Of a stretch of 64,000 nucleotides of DNA, positions 1-8,308 are shown in pieces (the stretch's first letter is position 1; the number at the start of each line of letters is the position of its first letter). The stretch is from a virus. The stretch is taken from positions 1 through 64,000 of IMG/VR virus record IMGVR_UViG_3300044948_000997, one strand, 5' to 3'. Under the pieces are notes generated by a model. The model saw only the letters and a program-made list of their open reading frames with translations, ran no database searches and was not told where the DNA came from. A program made the position numbers and the translations under genes.

Positions 1-618
1 ATGAAAAATAAAATAAAAATTACGGAACCACAACTTAAGATGTTACAAGAATCGTTTAACGATTATAACAAACCAACTGAGTCTGATAAACTATTAGACT
101 ATAGCCACAATGAAATGAGTCCAGAACAAATTGGTCAAATATTCATATTGGCGGCTAATGTTGGAGTTATAAGAGATTCCGTTCAAAAATATTTTACAGA
201 ATTTGTACAAATGTGGCACACACGAGAAGAGGCTCAAAAACATATTGAATTGTTAAAACAAATGGTGGATAAAGAAGAGAGTGGTGGTGAAGGAGATTCA
301 ATGGATAGTGAGTTTTATAATCGTAATCAGGGTGGTGAAAATTTAAATGAACAAGTATCTCGTATAAAAAATATGATGGGGATAAATGAATCCCATCATG
401 ATTTAGATGAACCTAGAGAAACTCATATCGATAAAAGTCACGGTTCACCTTATGATAGAGGATCTGCCGATTCATATTATGGAAGAAGAAGAAATCCACA
501 TAAATGGCCTGAAGGAACAGGTCACGGTGAAAAGGTAACATTAACCGACCCTGATGAAATTGAACATTACATGAAAGGTTATAGTGAAAATAACGATTTT
601 AAAGATTGGGGGGAATAA
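1..618 (+). CDS. ITExQL-motif protein, probably virion-associated
   Basis: 205 aa, acidic and Gln/Asn-rich, no recognised enzyme domain. Residues 5-16 carry KITEPQLKML, a short N-terminal peptide shared with at least five other proteins here (at 4760, 7727, 14679, 28575 and 28884). A second amphipathic segment, RIKNMMGINES, lies near residues 120-131. The C-terminal third is rich in His, Gly and charged residues. The ATG is the first base of the window, so an earlier start cannot be excluded. The shared peptide suggests a sorting or packaging signal (inference). Function unknown. Confidence 0.75.
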   Translation: MKNKIKITEPQLKMLQESFNDYNKPTESDKLLDYSHNEMSPEQIGQIFILAANVGVIRDSVQKYFTEFVQMWHTREEAQKHIELLKQMVDKEESGGEGDSMDSEFYNRNQGGENLNEQVSRIKNMMGINESHHDLDEPRETHIDKSHGSPYDRGSADSYYGRRRNPHKWPEGTGHGEKVTLTDPDEIEHYMKGYSENNDFKDWGE

Positions 619-631
619 AAAAACATTTAAT

Positions 632-748
632 ATGGGAACAGCACCAAAAAAACCACGTGCAAAAAGAAGTGTACGTTCAGGTAGAAAGAAGATGGAATTA
701 TTTAAGAAGAATCAAGAAACCCTTAAGAAAGTAACTAAAGGATTATAA
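632..748 (+). CDS. 38-aa basic protein
   Basis: Short ORF starting MGTAPKKPRAKRSVRSG, nearly half Lys/Arg, 14 nt after the preceding stop and followed by a hairpin series ending in a terminator. Composition fits a nucleic-acid-binding or DNA-condensing peptide. The position between a probable late gene and a strong terminator and the clean ATG-stop frame argue it is real. No family recognised. Confidence 0.55.
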   Translation: MGTAPKKPRAKRSVRSGRKKMELFKKNQETLKKVTKGL

Positions 749-752
749 GATA

Positions 753-801
753 CCTCCGGTTTGAAGACCGGACTTAGGACCGGGACTAGTTACTAATCCC
801 G
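753..801 (+). other. two tandem hairpins upstream of a terminator
   Basis: A 5-6 bp stem (ccggt 756-760 with accgg 767-771) is followed by a second stem (cggga 781-785 with tcccg 797-801). With the terminator just downstream they make three consecutive hairpins in the 3' UTR of the 38-aa gene. This could protect the mRNA 3' end or be a small processed RNA. Confidence 0.45.
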
Positions 802-803
802 TT

Positions 804-836
804 GGGATGTGAATTCGCTACTCACATCCCTTTTTT
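804..836 (+). terminator. intrinsic terminator
   Basis: Perfect 9-bp stem, gggatgtga 804-812 with tcacatccc 822-830, then six T residues. Ends the transcript carrying the first two genes. Confidence 0.9.
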
Positions 837-863
837 GTATATCACAAATAACCATTACCTTTG
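833..863 (+). promoter_or_regulatory. Bacteroidota-type promoter
   Basis: TACCTTTG at 856-863 matches the TAnnTTTG -7 box. TTTTG at 833-837 sits 18 nt upstream as a -33 box. It lies directly before the 35-aa gene at 878. Confidence 0.65.
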
Positions 864-877
864 TAAAAATTAATATT

Positions 878-985
878 ATGCCAGTAAAGTACAAGAAGAT
901 TTATTCCCACACAAGAACCTCTAAAGCGGGTAAAAGAACTAACGTAAAAACCCATGTAAGGAATGTTGCCAGAAAGAGAAAATAA
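878..985 (+). CDS. 35-aa basic protein
   Basis: Begins MPVKYKKIYSHTRTSKAG and ends RNVARKRK; about 40 percent basic. It has its own host-type promoter and an ATG 15 nt after the -7 box. Together with the 38-aa protein it forms a pair of tiny cationic products. A DNA- or RNA-binding role is plausible from composition only. Confidence 0.55.
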   Translation: MPVKYKKIYSHTRTSKAGKRTNVKTHVRNVARKRK

Positions 986-1000
986 TTGTTACATTTTTCA

Positions 1001-1010
1001 TATTTATATA
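1001..1010 (+). promoter_or_regulatory. TATTTATA motif (candidate late promoter)
   Basis: TATTTATATA ends 2 nt before the ATG at 1013. Same sequence and orientation as many other gene starts here. If it is a -10-type element the mRNA would be nearly leaderless. Confidence 0.5.
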
Positions 1011-1012
1011 AT

Positions 1013-1687
1013 ATGAACATTTACGTATTTGGTGATAGTTTTTCGGTGGAATTTAATCTTGTAGGGTCAATTCCTAATCAGGGAGGTATGGATTACTGTG
1101 ATTGGAAAGGGTATATCCCAAAAAAATATTATCATCATTTAAAAGAACATTTTGGTGCTGAAAATATATTTAATTATTCAATTACAGGTAATGATAATGA
1201 AAATATGTTTGAGAAATTCACTGAAGTCTACAAAGAAATTAAAGATGATGATTTAATTATTTTTAGTTGGTCAAATATTAATAGATTTTCTATTGACACA
1301 AATATAGATTATCACGTTGAGGACTATAATTCATATTGGGGGTCATCCATTTCTAGCCATGACGATGTTGATTGGGTTGGTAAAATGACAATAAATAAAT
1401 CAGGTTCTTTATATTACAATAGAATGATTTGTTTAATTAATTTCATTAATGAAATATTAAAATCAAATAAAGTTATTCATTGGACGTGGGATTGTAATCA
1501 TAAAATTGAGCAGGATACAAGAACTATTAAATTTGAAACAGGGGGAGAAGTTAATGATTTCCATTGGAATGAAGATACTCACAATAAATTATATGAGGAT
1601 ATGGTCTTAAAGTTAAAAGATGATGACAAAATTTCTGTAAATCTTTGGAAAAGACCTTCTTTTCGTAATAAACCACGTCTTTTTTAA
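1013..1687 (+). CDS. SGNH/GDSL hydrolase-like protein
   Basis: 224 aa. The N-terminal block VFGDSFSVEF holds the GDS nucleophile motif of SGNH hydrolases, and DFHWNEDTH near residues 184-192 provides the C-terminal Asp/His pair. The family contains esterases and carbohydrate O-acetyl/acyl hydrolases. ATG 1013 was chosen over an upstream TTG because the conserved block starts at residue 4. Four other genes here carry related domains (5161, 6935, 8305, 45034). Inferred role: deacylating host or virion polysaccharide. The substrate is unknown. Confidence 0.7.
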   Translation: MNIYVFGDSFSVEFNLVGSIPNQGGMDYCDWKGYIPKKYYHHLKEHFGAENIFNYSITGNDNENMFEKFTEVYKEIKDDDLIIFSWSNINRFSIDTNIDYHVEDYNSYWGSSISSHDDVDWVGKMTINKSGSLYYNRMICLINFINEILKSNKVIHWTWDCNHKIEQDTRTIKFETGGEVNDFHWNEDTHNKLYEDMVLKLKDDDKISVNLWKRPSFRNKPRLF

Positions 1688-1692
1688 ATTGT

Positions 1693-1959
1693 ATGACTTA
1701 TTCTAAAGAATATATGGATTGGACGGGGAATGTTATTGAACCGTCATTTGAAATACGTTTGGTGTCCGCAGGAATGGCCGATGGTACCTATAGTGACGTT
1801 AAGTGCGATGGACTTGGTTTTATCGGTATGTATAAAAGAAAAAGTGACCACATGTTACTTTTAAAAATGAAATCATCCAATGAAAAAGGATATCAGTATC
1901 AAACATTCTTGGACGTTAAGAGAATATATGTTCCAAACTTTGAGACTCCGTTCGATTAA
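1693..1959 (+). CDS. conserved phage protein, paralogue of the 4128 gene
   Basis: 88 aa. Shares with the 82-aa product at 4128 the order EY.D, then G..S..KC.G.GFIGMYK, then LKMK..N..G. The central GFIGMYK block is identical. Predicted mostly beta. It begins 5 nt after the SGNH gene, so both are probably cotranscribed. No known domain; perhaps a small structural or decoration protein. Confidence 0.65.
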   Translation: MTYSKEYMDWTGNVIEPSFEIRLVSAGMADGTYSDVKCDGLGFIGMYKRKSDHMLLLKMKSSNEKGYQYQTFLDVKRIYVPNFETPFD

Positions 1960-1970
1960 AGTATTGGTAA

Positions 1971-1980
1971 TATTTATATA
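1971..1980 (+). promoter_or_regulatory. TATTTATA motif
   Basis: TATTTATATA followed by aca and the ATG at 1984. Same three-base spacing class as the copy at 1001. Confidence 0.55.
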
Positions 1981-1983
1981 ACA

Positions 1984-3534
1984 ATGAACTTTAAAAACTT
2001 ACTATCTGAGTTATTGGTTGAAGCCAATAAACGAGATGTATTAATCACCAAATTGGGATTAAATGAAATGAACGCAGAGACAATTTCAAAAATCTGTGGC
2101 CCATTTTCTGTGTTTATTGCAAACAAGATTATTGATATTGTTCAGAAACAAATCATAAAAGATAAGAATAGAGATTTCACTAGACAAGAAACCGTTGAAT
2201 ATTTAAACGGGGGGTATACCATTCGAACATCTCAGACCCAACTAACCACAATAATGGATTGGGTTCGTACAGGATTAAATGGTAATGTTAAACCATATCA
2301 AAATTTCACATACGACCAGTTGGTTCAAGAAGCCAAAAAATGGCACGATGATTTGGGTGTTGGTAATGGTGAAATTAATTATGTGGAAAAAGGTGAAACC
2401 CTATTGGATTATCGTGATGATGAGATTGGTTTTTATTGGGTTAATCTTAATACAAATGCCAGTGATGAGGAATGTAATAGAATGGGTCACTGTGGACGTA
2501 CAAGTTCTGACAACACAATCTACTCACTTAGAGAAGTTAAACGATTTAACGAGAAGTATACCATCAATAAGAGTCATCTAACAGCGGCGATAGGAAACCG
2601 TGATGGTATTGTATATCAAATGAAAGGTCCCAAGAATTCAAAACCTCAGGAAAAGTTCTTTCCTTACATCATTGACTTATTATTGAAAAGTGAAAACATT
2701 AAAGGTTTTGGTTTCGAATATAATTCAAATGACGATTTTAGTTTGGGGGATTTACCTGAAGATAAAATAAAAGAAATATATAGTCAGAAACCAATCCTAT
2801 TTGATAATAGAAAAGGTAAAAGAATATTACAGAAAATCGGAGTATTACCAAATAGGTCAACGGAAGATATGGTGTTTGAATTACAAATTGATCCAGCATA
2901 TATTTCACGTTACGTGGATGGTGATTGGACGGTTAGAAAATACAAAGACTCAAGTGGTAGACAAAGAGAGACGGGTATGTTTGAAACGTTGTTAAGTGGT
3001 GATTATTGGGATTTGTTTGAGGGTAATGGTGGAGATTGGGAATCTGCAATGTATTATATAGATGAGGAAAATACTAAAATTATATGGGATTTAATTGGGA
3101 GTATCACTAACCCCGATGAAATTGAGGGTATGTCATTAAATGAGGTCATTAACGAATTTGATAAAAATTATGAAATTCGAAATTCATTAGGTAACGCAAT
3201 ATCTTCCGCCGAAAGTGATTCATTTTACATTTATTATAAAAAAGCACTTCAGAACGCATTGGAAGAATATGGTGAAGTTACTAAATTAAATGATGAGGGC
3301 GCAATAATAAGAATTGATTTACAAAAAGTAATTGAAAATCATGGGATAAATGATGATGATTTGGATAGTTATTTTGAAAGATGTGGGGATAGATATGAAT
3401 GTGTATTTGACGAAGTGATGGGGGATTACTACGATAAACCCGATTTTAGAATAGACGATAGGTGGACACCTGATGTAAATGAAAATTATTTTAATGAAAT
3501 TCTAAATGATTACTTAGGTGATATTAGAATGTAA
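1984..3534 (+). CDS. large phage protein with Cys-containing GHCGRTS motif
   Basis: 516 aa. The N-terminus MNFKNLLSELLVEANKRD resembles short helical leaders of other late proteins here. Around residues 157-172 the segment EECNRMGHCGRTS parallels AWCITWRSGSNRWGSY in the 512-aa product at 11687, suggesting distant paralogy of a phage family with a conserved W/H-C core. The C-terminal half is strongly acidic. A TATTTATA motif precedes it. Function unknown; an internal virion protein is possible. Confidence 0.7.
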   Translation: MNFKNLLSELLVEANKRDVLITKLGLNEMNAETISKICGPFSVFIANKIIDIVQKQIIKDKNRDFTRQETVEYLNGGYTIRTSQTQLTTIMDWVRTGLNGNVKPYQNFTYDQLVQEAKKWHDDLGVGNGEINYVEKGETLLDYRDDEIGFYWVNLNTNASDEECNRMGHCGRTSSDNTIYSLREVKRFNEKYTINKSHLTAAIGNRDGIVYQMKGPKNSKPQEKFFPYIIDLLLKSENIKGFGFEYNSNDDFSLGDLPEDKIKEIYSQKPILFDNRKGKRILQKIGVLPNRSTEDMVFELQIDPAYISRYVDGDWTVRKYKDSSGRQRETGMFETLLSGDYWDLFEGNGGDWESAMYYIDEENTKIIWDLIGSITNPDEIEGMSLNEVINEFDKNYEIRNSLGNAISSAESDSFYIYYKKALQNALEEYGEVTKLNDEGAIIRIDLQKVIENHGINDDDLDSYFERCGDRYECVFDEVMGDYYDKPDFRIDDRWTPDVNENYFNEILNDYLGDIRM

Positions 3535-3557
3535 ATGAATTTTTTAACAAATCAAGA

Positions 3558-3567
3558 TATTTATATA
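3558..3567 (+). promoter_or_regulatory. TATTTATA motif
   Basis: TATTTATATA ends 14 nt before the ATG at 3582; the leader between is A-rich. Confidence 0.5.
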
Positions 3568-3581
3568 AAAACACAAACAAA

Positions 3582-3767
3582 ATGGCAGAAACATTCAAAA
3601 TTTGTTTAGCGGGTACAAACACACAAGTCGCTGGCACGGAAGAACTTACATTACCTAATGAAATTGAGGCTTGGTTACTGGTTAATCAAGTTTATTATGA
3701 AGATGGTGATCCTAACAAACCAGAACCTGATAGTTCTAAGTATGTTGTTTTACCAACAGATATGTAA
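3582..3767 (+). CDS. 61-aa protein of unknown function
   Basis: MAETFKICLAGTNTQVAG start, acidic and without Arg. It is monocistronic: a TATTTATA motif lies in front and an intrinsic terminator behind. No family recognised. High expression as a late product is plausible from this arrangement. Confidence 0.6.
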   Translation: MAETFKICLAGTNTQVAGTEELTLPNEIEAWLLVNQVYYEDGDPNKPEPDSSKYVVLPTDM

Positions 3768-3790
3768 TTAACTGACGTAAATAATTAAAT

Positions 3791-3823
3791 AATCCTTCAT
3801 AATACAATTTGAAGGATTTTTTT
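3791..3823 (+). terminator. intrinsic terminator
   Basis: aatccttc 3791-3798 pairs with gaaggatt 3811-3818, followed by a T run to 3823. Confidence 0.85.
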
Positions 3824-3867
3824 GTTTAAAAATTTTGAATTACCAAAAAACTTTACTATATTATAAT

Positions 3868-4098
3868 ATGGAAATGTTAATTATATTAGGATTTATAATT
3901 TTTGCGGTATTCTCTATTTTTGGTGTTATTAGTATGTTGAAACAAATAAATAGATTACCGGTTAAAAATAAAAAACCTAACCCAAAGATGATTTTAAAAG
4001 GAGTTGATGAAAGTCAACCATTTGTTAAAACAAGAAAAAGAAAACCTAAAACAACAAAAGAGTGGGAAGACGAATTTGATTTAGGTGGACATGAATAA
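3868..4098 (+). CDS. single-pass membrane protein
   Basis: 76 aa from the ATG at 3868 (MEMLIILGFIIFAVFSIFG); an upstream TTG start would add 11 residues. One N-terminal transmembrane helix (about 3-24), then a Lys/Arg-rich stretch ending in an acidic tail. Probably an inner-membrane protein with a cytoplasmic C-terminus. No family recognised. Confidence 0.6.
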   Translation: MEMLIILGFIIFAVFSIFGVISMLKQINRLPVKNKKPNPKMILKGVDESQPFVKTRKRKPKTTKEWEDEFDLGGHE

Positions 4099-4127
4099 AA
4101 AATAATTTTAATTTAAAAAAAAAGAAT

Positions 4128-4376
4128 ATGCCGTACTGCCAAGAATATGTTGATATTACCAACGCCGATGTTGAAGTTAATTTTCATGTTAAAATAGAAT
4201 CAGGTCTATTAATGCCAGGTTTTCACAGTAAATTCGCCTGTGAAGGGTTTGGGTTTATTGGGATGTATAAGGAAGAAGATGGGACACTAATGTTAAAAAT
4301 GAAAACAGACAATGATGAGGGATTTGAATTGGTTCCATATCATGTGGTTAAAAACAATTTAATACTCGCACAGTAA
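4128..4376 (+). CDS. conserved phage protein, paralogue of the 1693 gene
   Basis: 82 aa. Aligns along its whole length with the 88-aa product at 1693, including CEGFGFIGMYK and LKMKTDN. It ends at an intrinsic terminator. Two diverged copies of one family within 3 kb. Function unknown. Confidence 0.65.
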   Translation: MPYCQEYVDITNADVEVNFHVKIESGLLMPGFHSKFACEGFGFIGMYKEEDGTLMLKMKTDNDEGFELVPYHVVKNNLILAQ

Positions 4377-4398
4377 TCAATATTATTAAATTCTTAAA

Positions 4399-4424
4399 CT
4401 CCATCGAATTCGATGGAGTTTTTT
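4399..4424 (+). terminator. intrinsic terminator
   Basis: 8-bp stem ctccatcg 4399-4406 with cgatggag 4411-4418, aatt loop, then T residues. Confidence 0.85.
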
Positions 4425-4474
4425 GTTATTTAAAAGAATAACCACATATCAAACGAATTTAATTAATTTACGTA

Positions 4475-4484
4475 TATTTATATA
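4475..4484 (+). promoter_or_regulatory. TATTTATA motif
   Basis: TATTTATATA 28 nt upstream of the ATG at 4513. Confidence 0.5.
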
Positions 4485-4512
4485 ATAATCACAAAAAAGA
4501 TATATATTTAAA

Positions 4513-4746
4513 ATGGCATTAACTTCAGCTGCATCCACAAAGTCAACAACCGATACCGCAACAGGTAGTTTCACATACATTAATGGTTTATTATCAGCGG
4601 CGGCGGGAAATGGTCTATATACGATACATATTGATGGTCAATATGTTAATGATTCAATGACAGGTTCATTTATAACACAGGGATATAGAGTAACAAAAAA
4701 ATATACGGATATGGGTACTTACCCAACATACATGATTAGTTGGTAA
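4513..4746 (+). CDS. small probable structural protein
   Basis: 77 aa, rich in Ser/Thr/Gly/Tyr, starting MALTSAASTKSTTDTATG; almost no charge except near the C-terminus. Composition suggests an extracellular or virion beta-protein. It starts a two-gene unit with the ITExQL protein at 4760 (13 nt gap). Function unknown. Confidence 0.6.
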   Translation: MALTSAASTKSTTDTATGSFTYINGLLSAAAGNGLYTIHIDGQYVNDSMTGSFITQGYRVTKKYTDMGTYPTYMISW

Positions 4747-4759
4747 TTAAAAAAACAAA

Positions 4760-5116
4760 ATGGCAAAGAAACTTAAAATCACGGAAGAACAATTAAAAAG
4801 ATTAATGGTCTTAAAAGAAGAAAATCAAGAATTTGACGATTTTGATACTCAAATACAACCTGAGGAAATACCATCAACCGATTATGACAATATGAATGAC
4901 ATGAAAAATTCTAATCTTGAATTAGAAAGAATGGTAGATAGTTTTATTAAACAATTTAAAGAAAAGGCCACTTACGGGGTGGATGAAGCTATGATTGATG
5001 ACCTTTGTAATCAAATGCGTCAGGGTTTAAGTGGCGAAGAAACACGACCCCCTCTGAGTATTGGTTTTAGAGAATCGGTTAAAAAAATTAAATCTGAATT
5101 CCAAAGATATCTTTAA
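4760..5116 (+). CDS. ITExQL-motif protein
   Basis: 118 aa. The N-terminus LKITEEQLKRLMVLKEE is the clearest copy of the shared motif (I-T-E-x-Q-L-K-x-L). The rest is acidic and helical. It sits behind a TATTTATA motif in a two-gene unit that ends at a terminator. The N-terminal peptide could be a capsid-targeting or scaffold-binding tag (inference). No enzymatic domain seen. Confidence 0.7.
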   Translation: MAKKLKITEEQLKRLMVLKEENQEFDDFDTQIQPEEIPSTDYDNMNDMKNSNLELERMVDSFIKQFKEKATYGVDEAMIDDLCNQMRQGLSGEETRPPLSIGFRESVKKIKSEFQRYL

Positions 5117-5140
5117 TCAAATATAAAAAAGTAAATAAAA

Positions 5141-5163
5141 CCCTCCAAACGGAGGGTTTTTTA
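5141..5163 (+). terminator. bidirectional intrinsic terminator
   Basis: ccctcc 5141-5146 pairs with ggaggg 5151-5156, with a T run on the plus side and an A run in front that serves the convergent minus-strand gene. Confidence 0.85.
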
Positions 5164-6948
5164 TTTAACAAAAGAGTTTGGCTTTTTAGGTGGGAACTTT
5201 AAACTTTTATTAATTTCAATTAACAAATCATTTGCTAAGTCCACGTGACCTTTTTCGGAGTAATGTAAGTCATCAACCATTCCGTTTGTTTCCTCACTAA
5301 TTGTTTGATACCGTTTCCACGGAATGAAATTATTATAACATAATTTTTTATAATTGGTTGTATCATAGTACTCAAATCCCATTTTAAGTTGATTTATGGT
5401 TTCATGGTCAGATATTTTTAATTTATCACCATTAACTAATACAATTTTTTTACCTAAATTAATGTCAGTTCTTATTTTATCAATATCTAGATTTTCAAAA
5501 ACATCATAAATTACTTCAGATTCTCTTTTTATTAACTCTTTATGGTCTTCAGAAATGTTATCCCAATCACCTTTTACGTATAATCCAATATTAAACATGG
5601 GGTATCTTTTTGACCAAATTCTATTAGGTAGCGTTTGAATGGGGTCTACCCATGTCCAATGATAAATATTGTTTTTTAAAACCATTTTAATGATTTTAAT
5701 GTAATTATCAATTTCAGTCCAATAAATTGAATATGTACTACGATTAATTGCAATTTCAGATGTTGATTTGTTTGACACATCATCATTTTGTGGTGGATGT
5801 ATTGGGTTTCCAGTAACATCTTTAAAAAAATTAGCTTCAGTAGAGATTCTAAATCTACCAGGGTCAGTCCAATTAAATATTACATAATCATTTGGTTTAA
5901 TTTGAGAAACACAACGTAAAAAAGTATCAAAAATTGTTTGATTAGAACACCCACCATTACCATGATTTTCCAAATCAACATTCAACGAGTTCGCAATTAT
6001 CTCACTATAGTTTTTTGGAATGAAACCCCCTAATATGTTTTGTTTTATTTTATATTCTTTATATTTTGTTGCCCAATCATTATTAGTCTCAAAATGAGAT
6101 TTAAATGTTTGAGTGAAAGAATCCCCAAACACCCATAATTTAGGTTTTATTCTTTGTTCAATAATTTTTATTAATTTTTCAGAATATAATTTATGCCCAA
6201 AATATCCTGGATGACCGTCAGTGGTAAAATTATTTGTTTCTGTTCTTATGTTATGGTTTTGAAATCCACAAAACTGATTAATGGACATAAACCCATCTAC
6301 TATGATATTTCTTTTTTTATCTAAACTATCGTATATTTTTTCATAATGTAATTTTAATGTTGAGTCATTGAACATATAAAAATATTCAATATTGTTTTCA
6401 TTTAGAAAACTAAATAATCCAATTAAATCACCTCTAAATTTATTTGTAAACACAATAGGGTCATGATATTTTTCCAAATGAGATTTTAATTCATCATTCA
6501 TCTTACTATTAAAAATTTCAAGATTGTCTTTTTTAGGTTCATAATATTTTGGTTCCATTGAATGTACAAATTCATATGACCCATCGGATTTATATCCAAC
6601 ATTAACAATCATATAATCTTGTGTCTCTTTATTATACATATCAATTCTATGTATAGGGTCTGTAATTTCAAATAGAAATAACGTCTTTTTTGCTTGTTCT
6701 AAACCAACAGATTGGATATATTCATACGTCCTTCTTATTAATCTTGGGACACCAGACCCCGATTGTGCATCATGAACTAAGTCACATTCAAAATGGTTGG
6801 CAACATATTGTGGATATGTCACATCTTTTTGGTTGTCCCATTCAATACCGTATAAGTTTTTATATACCCTTTTAATTGCACTTTCACCTAAACCTCCACC
6901 GGCAGTTAATGAAGATCCATTAGCGTAAATTGTGTTAAAATTTTTCAT
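5161..6948 (-). CDS. tandem two-domain SGNH hydrolase-like protein
   Basis: 595 aa holding two SGNH-like domains. Domain 1 starts YANGSSLTAGGG (residues 8-19) and ends with DGHPGYFGHK. Domain 2 starts LWVFGDSFTQTF (about 272-283) and ends with DDLHYSEKGH. Each has a nucleophile Ser block and a distal D..H-type block. Its start overlaps the end of the neighbouring SGNH gene by 14 nt, so the two are translationally linked. This family removes acyl groups from sugars or lipids. No signal peptide is visible, so the protein may act in the virion or the host cytoplasm. Confidence 0.7.
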   Translation of the reverse strand: MKNFNTIYANGSSLTAGGGLGESAIKRVYKNLYGIEWDNQKDVTYPQYVANHFECDLVHDAQSGSGVPRLIRRTYEYIQSVGLEQAKKTLFLFEITDPIHRIDMYNKETQDYMIVNVGYKSDGSYEFVHSMEPKYYEPKKDNLEIFNSKMNDELKSHLEKYHDPIVFTNKFRGDLIGLFSFLNENNIEYFYMFNDSTLKLHYEKIYDSLDKKRNIIVDGFMSINQFCGFQNHNIRTETNNFTTDGHPGYFGHKLYSEKLIKIIEQRIKPKLWVFGDSFTQTFKSHFETNNDWATKYKEYKIKQNILGGFIPKNYSEIIANSLNVDLENHGNGGCSNQTIFDTFLRCVSQIKPNDYVIFNWTDPGRFRISTEANFFKDVTGNPIHPPQNDDVSNKSTSEIAINRSTYSIYWTEIDNYIKIIKMVLKNNIYHWTWVDPIQTLPNRIWSKRYPMFNIGLYVKGDWDNISEDHKELIKRESEVIYDVFENLDIDKIRTDINLGKKIVLVNGDKLKISDHETINQLKMGFEYYDTTNYKKLCYNNFIPWKRYQTISEETNGMVDDLHYSEKGHVDLANDLLIEINKSLKFPPKKPNSFVK

Positions 6949-7681
6949 TTATAATTTTTATAATGTCGTTAGCTAAATCTTGATGTCCTTTTTCAGAAAA
7001 ATGACCATTAAAACTAATGTCATTTGTTTCATCTTTTATTGTTTGATATGTAGATTTAAATGGTGTGATTAATTTTAAATATTCTGTGGTATAATCGTCC
7101 ACATTACTTGTATTTGAAAAATCAAGATGTATAATTAAGTTTTTATTAAACATTTGATTAACTAATTTTAAATTATTAGTTAACCATTTATAATATATGG
7201 AATAATTTTGTCTGTTATACAATAGTTCATTAATCGTTTGAGGACAAATATTTTTGTCAATATAATGGTCCTCATTAACCATTATGTTAATATTAGCCAT
7301 TTTATTTTTATCGTCCGCCAAATTAAATCTGGAATTATATGTCCACCCAAATATTAAAACATCATTTGGTTTAATTTGATTAGATGCCTCACTAAAACTT
7401 TGAAATATATTTTCGTTTGAGTAACTTGGGGTTGCAAGATTAATTAAATTTACGTCATAAATCTCAGCAATTATTTCAGGATATGATTTTGGGAAATATC
7501 CTTTATATTTAAAATATTTCATTCTAAAATCATCTGTATATAAATAACTACTCGGGTCAATTTCTGGATTTGATTTAGCTGAATAGGAATCGCCAAAAAC
7601 CCATAATGTTGGTTTTAGACCAATATTGGTGGTGTGCAAATAATTGTTAGTATAAATTGTCTTAAATTTCTCAAATCCCAT
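6935..7681 (-). CDS. SGNH hydrolase-like protein
   Basis: 248 aa. LWVFGDSYSAKS near residue 26 is the GDS block and FNGHFSEKGHQDLAND near the C-terminus is the His block. It closely resembles domain 2 of the downstream 595-aa protein and 1013-1687, so these arose by duplication. First gene of a minus-strand pair with a 14-nt overlap. Confidence 0.7.
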   Translation of the reverse strand: MGFEKFKTIYTNNYLHTTNIGLKPTLWVFGDSYSAKSNPEIDPSSYLYTDDFRMKYFKYKGYFPKSYPEIIAEIYDVNLINLATPSYSNENIFQSFSEASNQIKPNDVLIFGWTYNSRFNLADDKNKMANINIMVNEDHYIDKNICPQTINELLYNRQNYSIYYKWLTNNLKLVNQMFNKNLIIHLDFSNTSNVDDYTTEYLKLITPFKSTYQTIKDETNDISFNGHFSEKGHQDLANDIIKIINEKF

Positions 7682-7701
7682 GAGTTTAAATATAACTCAA
7701 A

Positions 7702-7711
7702 TATTTATTAA
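7702..7711 (+). promoter_or_regulatory. TATTTATA-type motif
   Basis: TATTTATTAA 15 nt upstream of the GTG start at 7727. Confidence 0.45.
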
Positions 7712-7726
7712 AAACAACGTTTTACA

Positions 7727-8065
7727 GTGAGAATTATAATATCAGAAACTCAGTTGGGGAAGTTAAAGGAATTGGTCAATAAAGAAGAGGATATTGATGA
7801 GAGAAGTCGAAGTTTTGCGTTTACAAGAAAAAAAAGACTTTTCAGTCAACCTGAAAGAATGTCAAATCCTTTGAGGTATAAACTAAAGGATAGACTTGAG
7901 GAAGAAAAACCATTAACGGATAAACAAGTAAAAAGTATTGAGGATATCAGTAAGGATTCTAAATTTTTAACTTGTAGAAATTGTAGAAAGAAATTTACTC
8001 AAACAACACATAAGGGTAAAAAGTCTCTACCAATTTGTCCTTATTGTGGAACACATAATAATTGA
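7727..8065 (+). CDS. ITExQL-motif zinc-ribbon protein
   Basis: 112 aa from a GTG start. The N-terminus RIIISETQLGKLKEL matches the shared motif. The C-terminus has a four-Cys zinc ribbon: LTCRNCRKKF and PICPYCG (about residues 83-108). The middle is Lys/Arg-rich. Combines a putative sorting tag with a metal-binding, probably nucleic-acid-binding, module. It has a TATTTATA-type motif and its own terminator. Confidence 0.7.
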   Translation: MRIIISETQLGKLKELVNKEEDIDERSRSFAFTRKKRLFSQPERMSNPLRYKLKDRLEEEKPLTDKQVKSIEDISKDSKFLTCRNCRKKFTQTTHKGKKSLPICPYCGTHNN

Positions 8066-8070
8066 ATTTA

Positions 8071-8095
8071 AACCTCGTCTATTCGAGGTTTTTTT
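8071..8095 (+). terminator. intrinsic terminator
   Basis: aacctcg 8071-8077 with cgaggtt 8084-8090 and a T run. The next gene's ATG follows immediately at 8096. Confidence 0.8.
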
Positions 8096-8308
8096 ATGCT
8101 TATGACAAAAACATGCGAACACAGAGGTTGTAATAATACAATCGAAAAAAAAGAAATGTATAAGGTATTAGACAGTGATTTTAAACTTTATACGTTTAAG
8201 GTATCTTTATGTAATAAATGTTATGAGGAGATACATGAAATTAAAGAAAAATTAGTTGGTGACTTTTCTATTTTTTTTAAAGAACCAATTAAAAAACGTT
8301 ACTATTAA
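8096..8308 (+). CDS. small Cys-rich (zinc-finger-like) protein
   Basis: 70 aa. CEHRGCNNTI at the N-terminus and LCNKCYEE in the middle form a probable four-Cys zinc site. The start may be 8096 or the Met at 8102. It begins inside the tail of the upstream terminator, so some read-through would be needed unless it has its own promoter. Converges with the minus-strand SGNH gene by a 4-nt overlap. Function unknown. Confidence 0.55.
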   Translation: MLMTKTCEHRGCNNTIEKKEMYKVLDSDFKLYTFKVSLCNKCYEEIHEIKEKLVGDFSIFFKEPIKKRYY

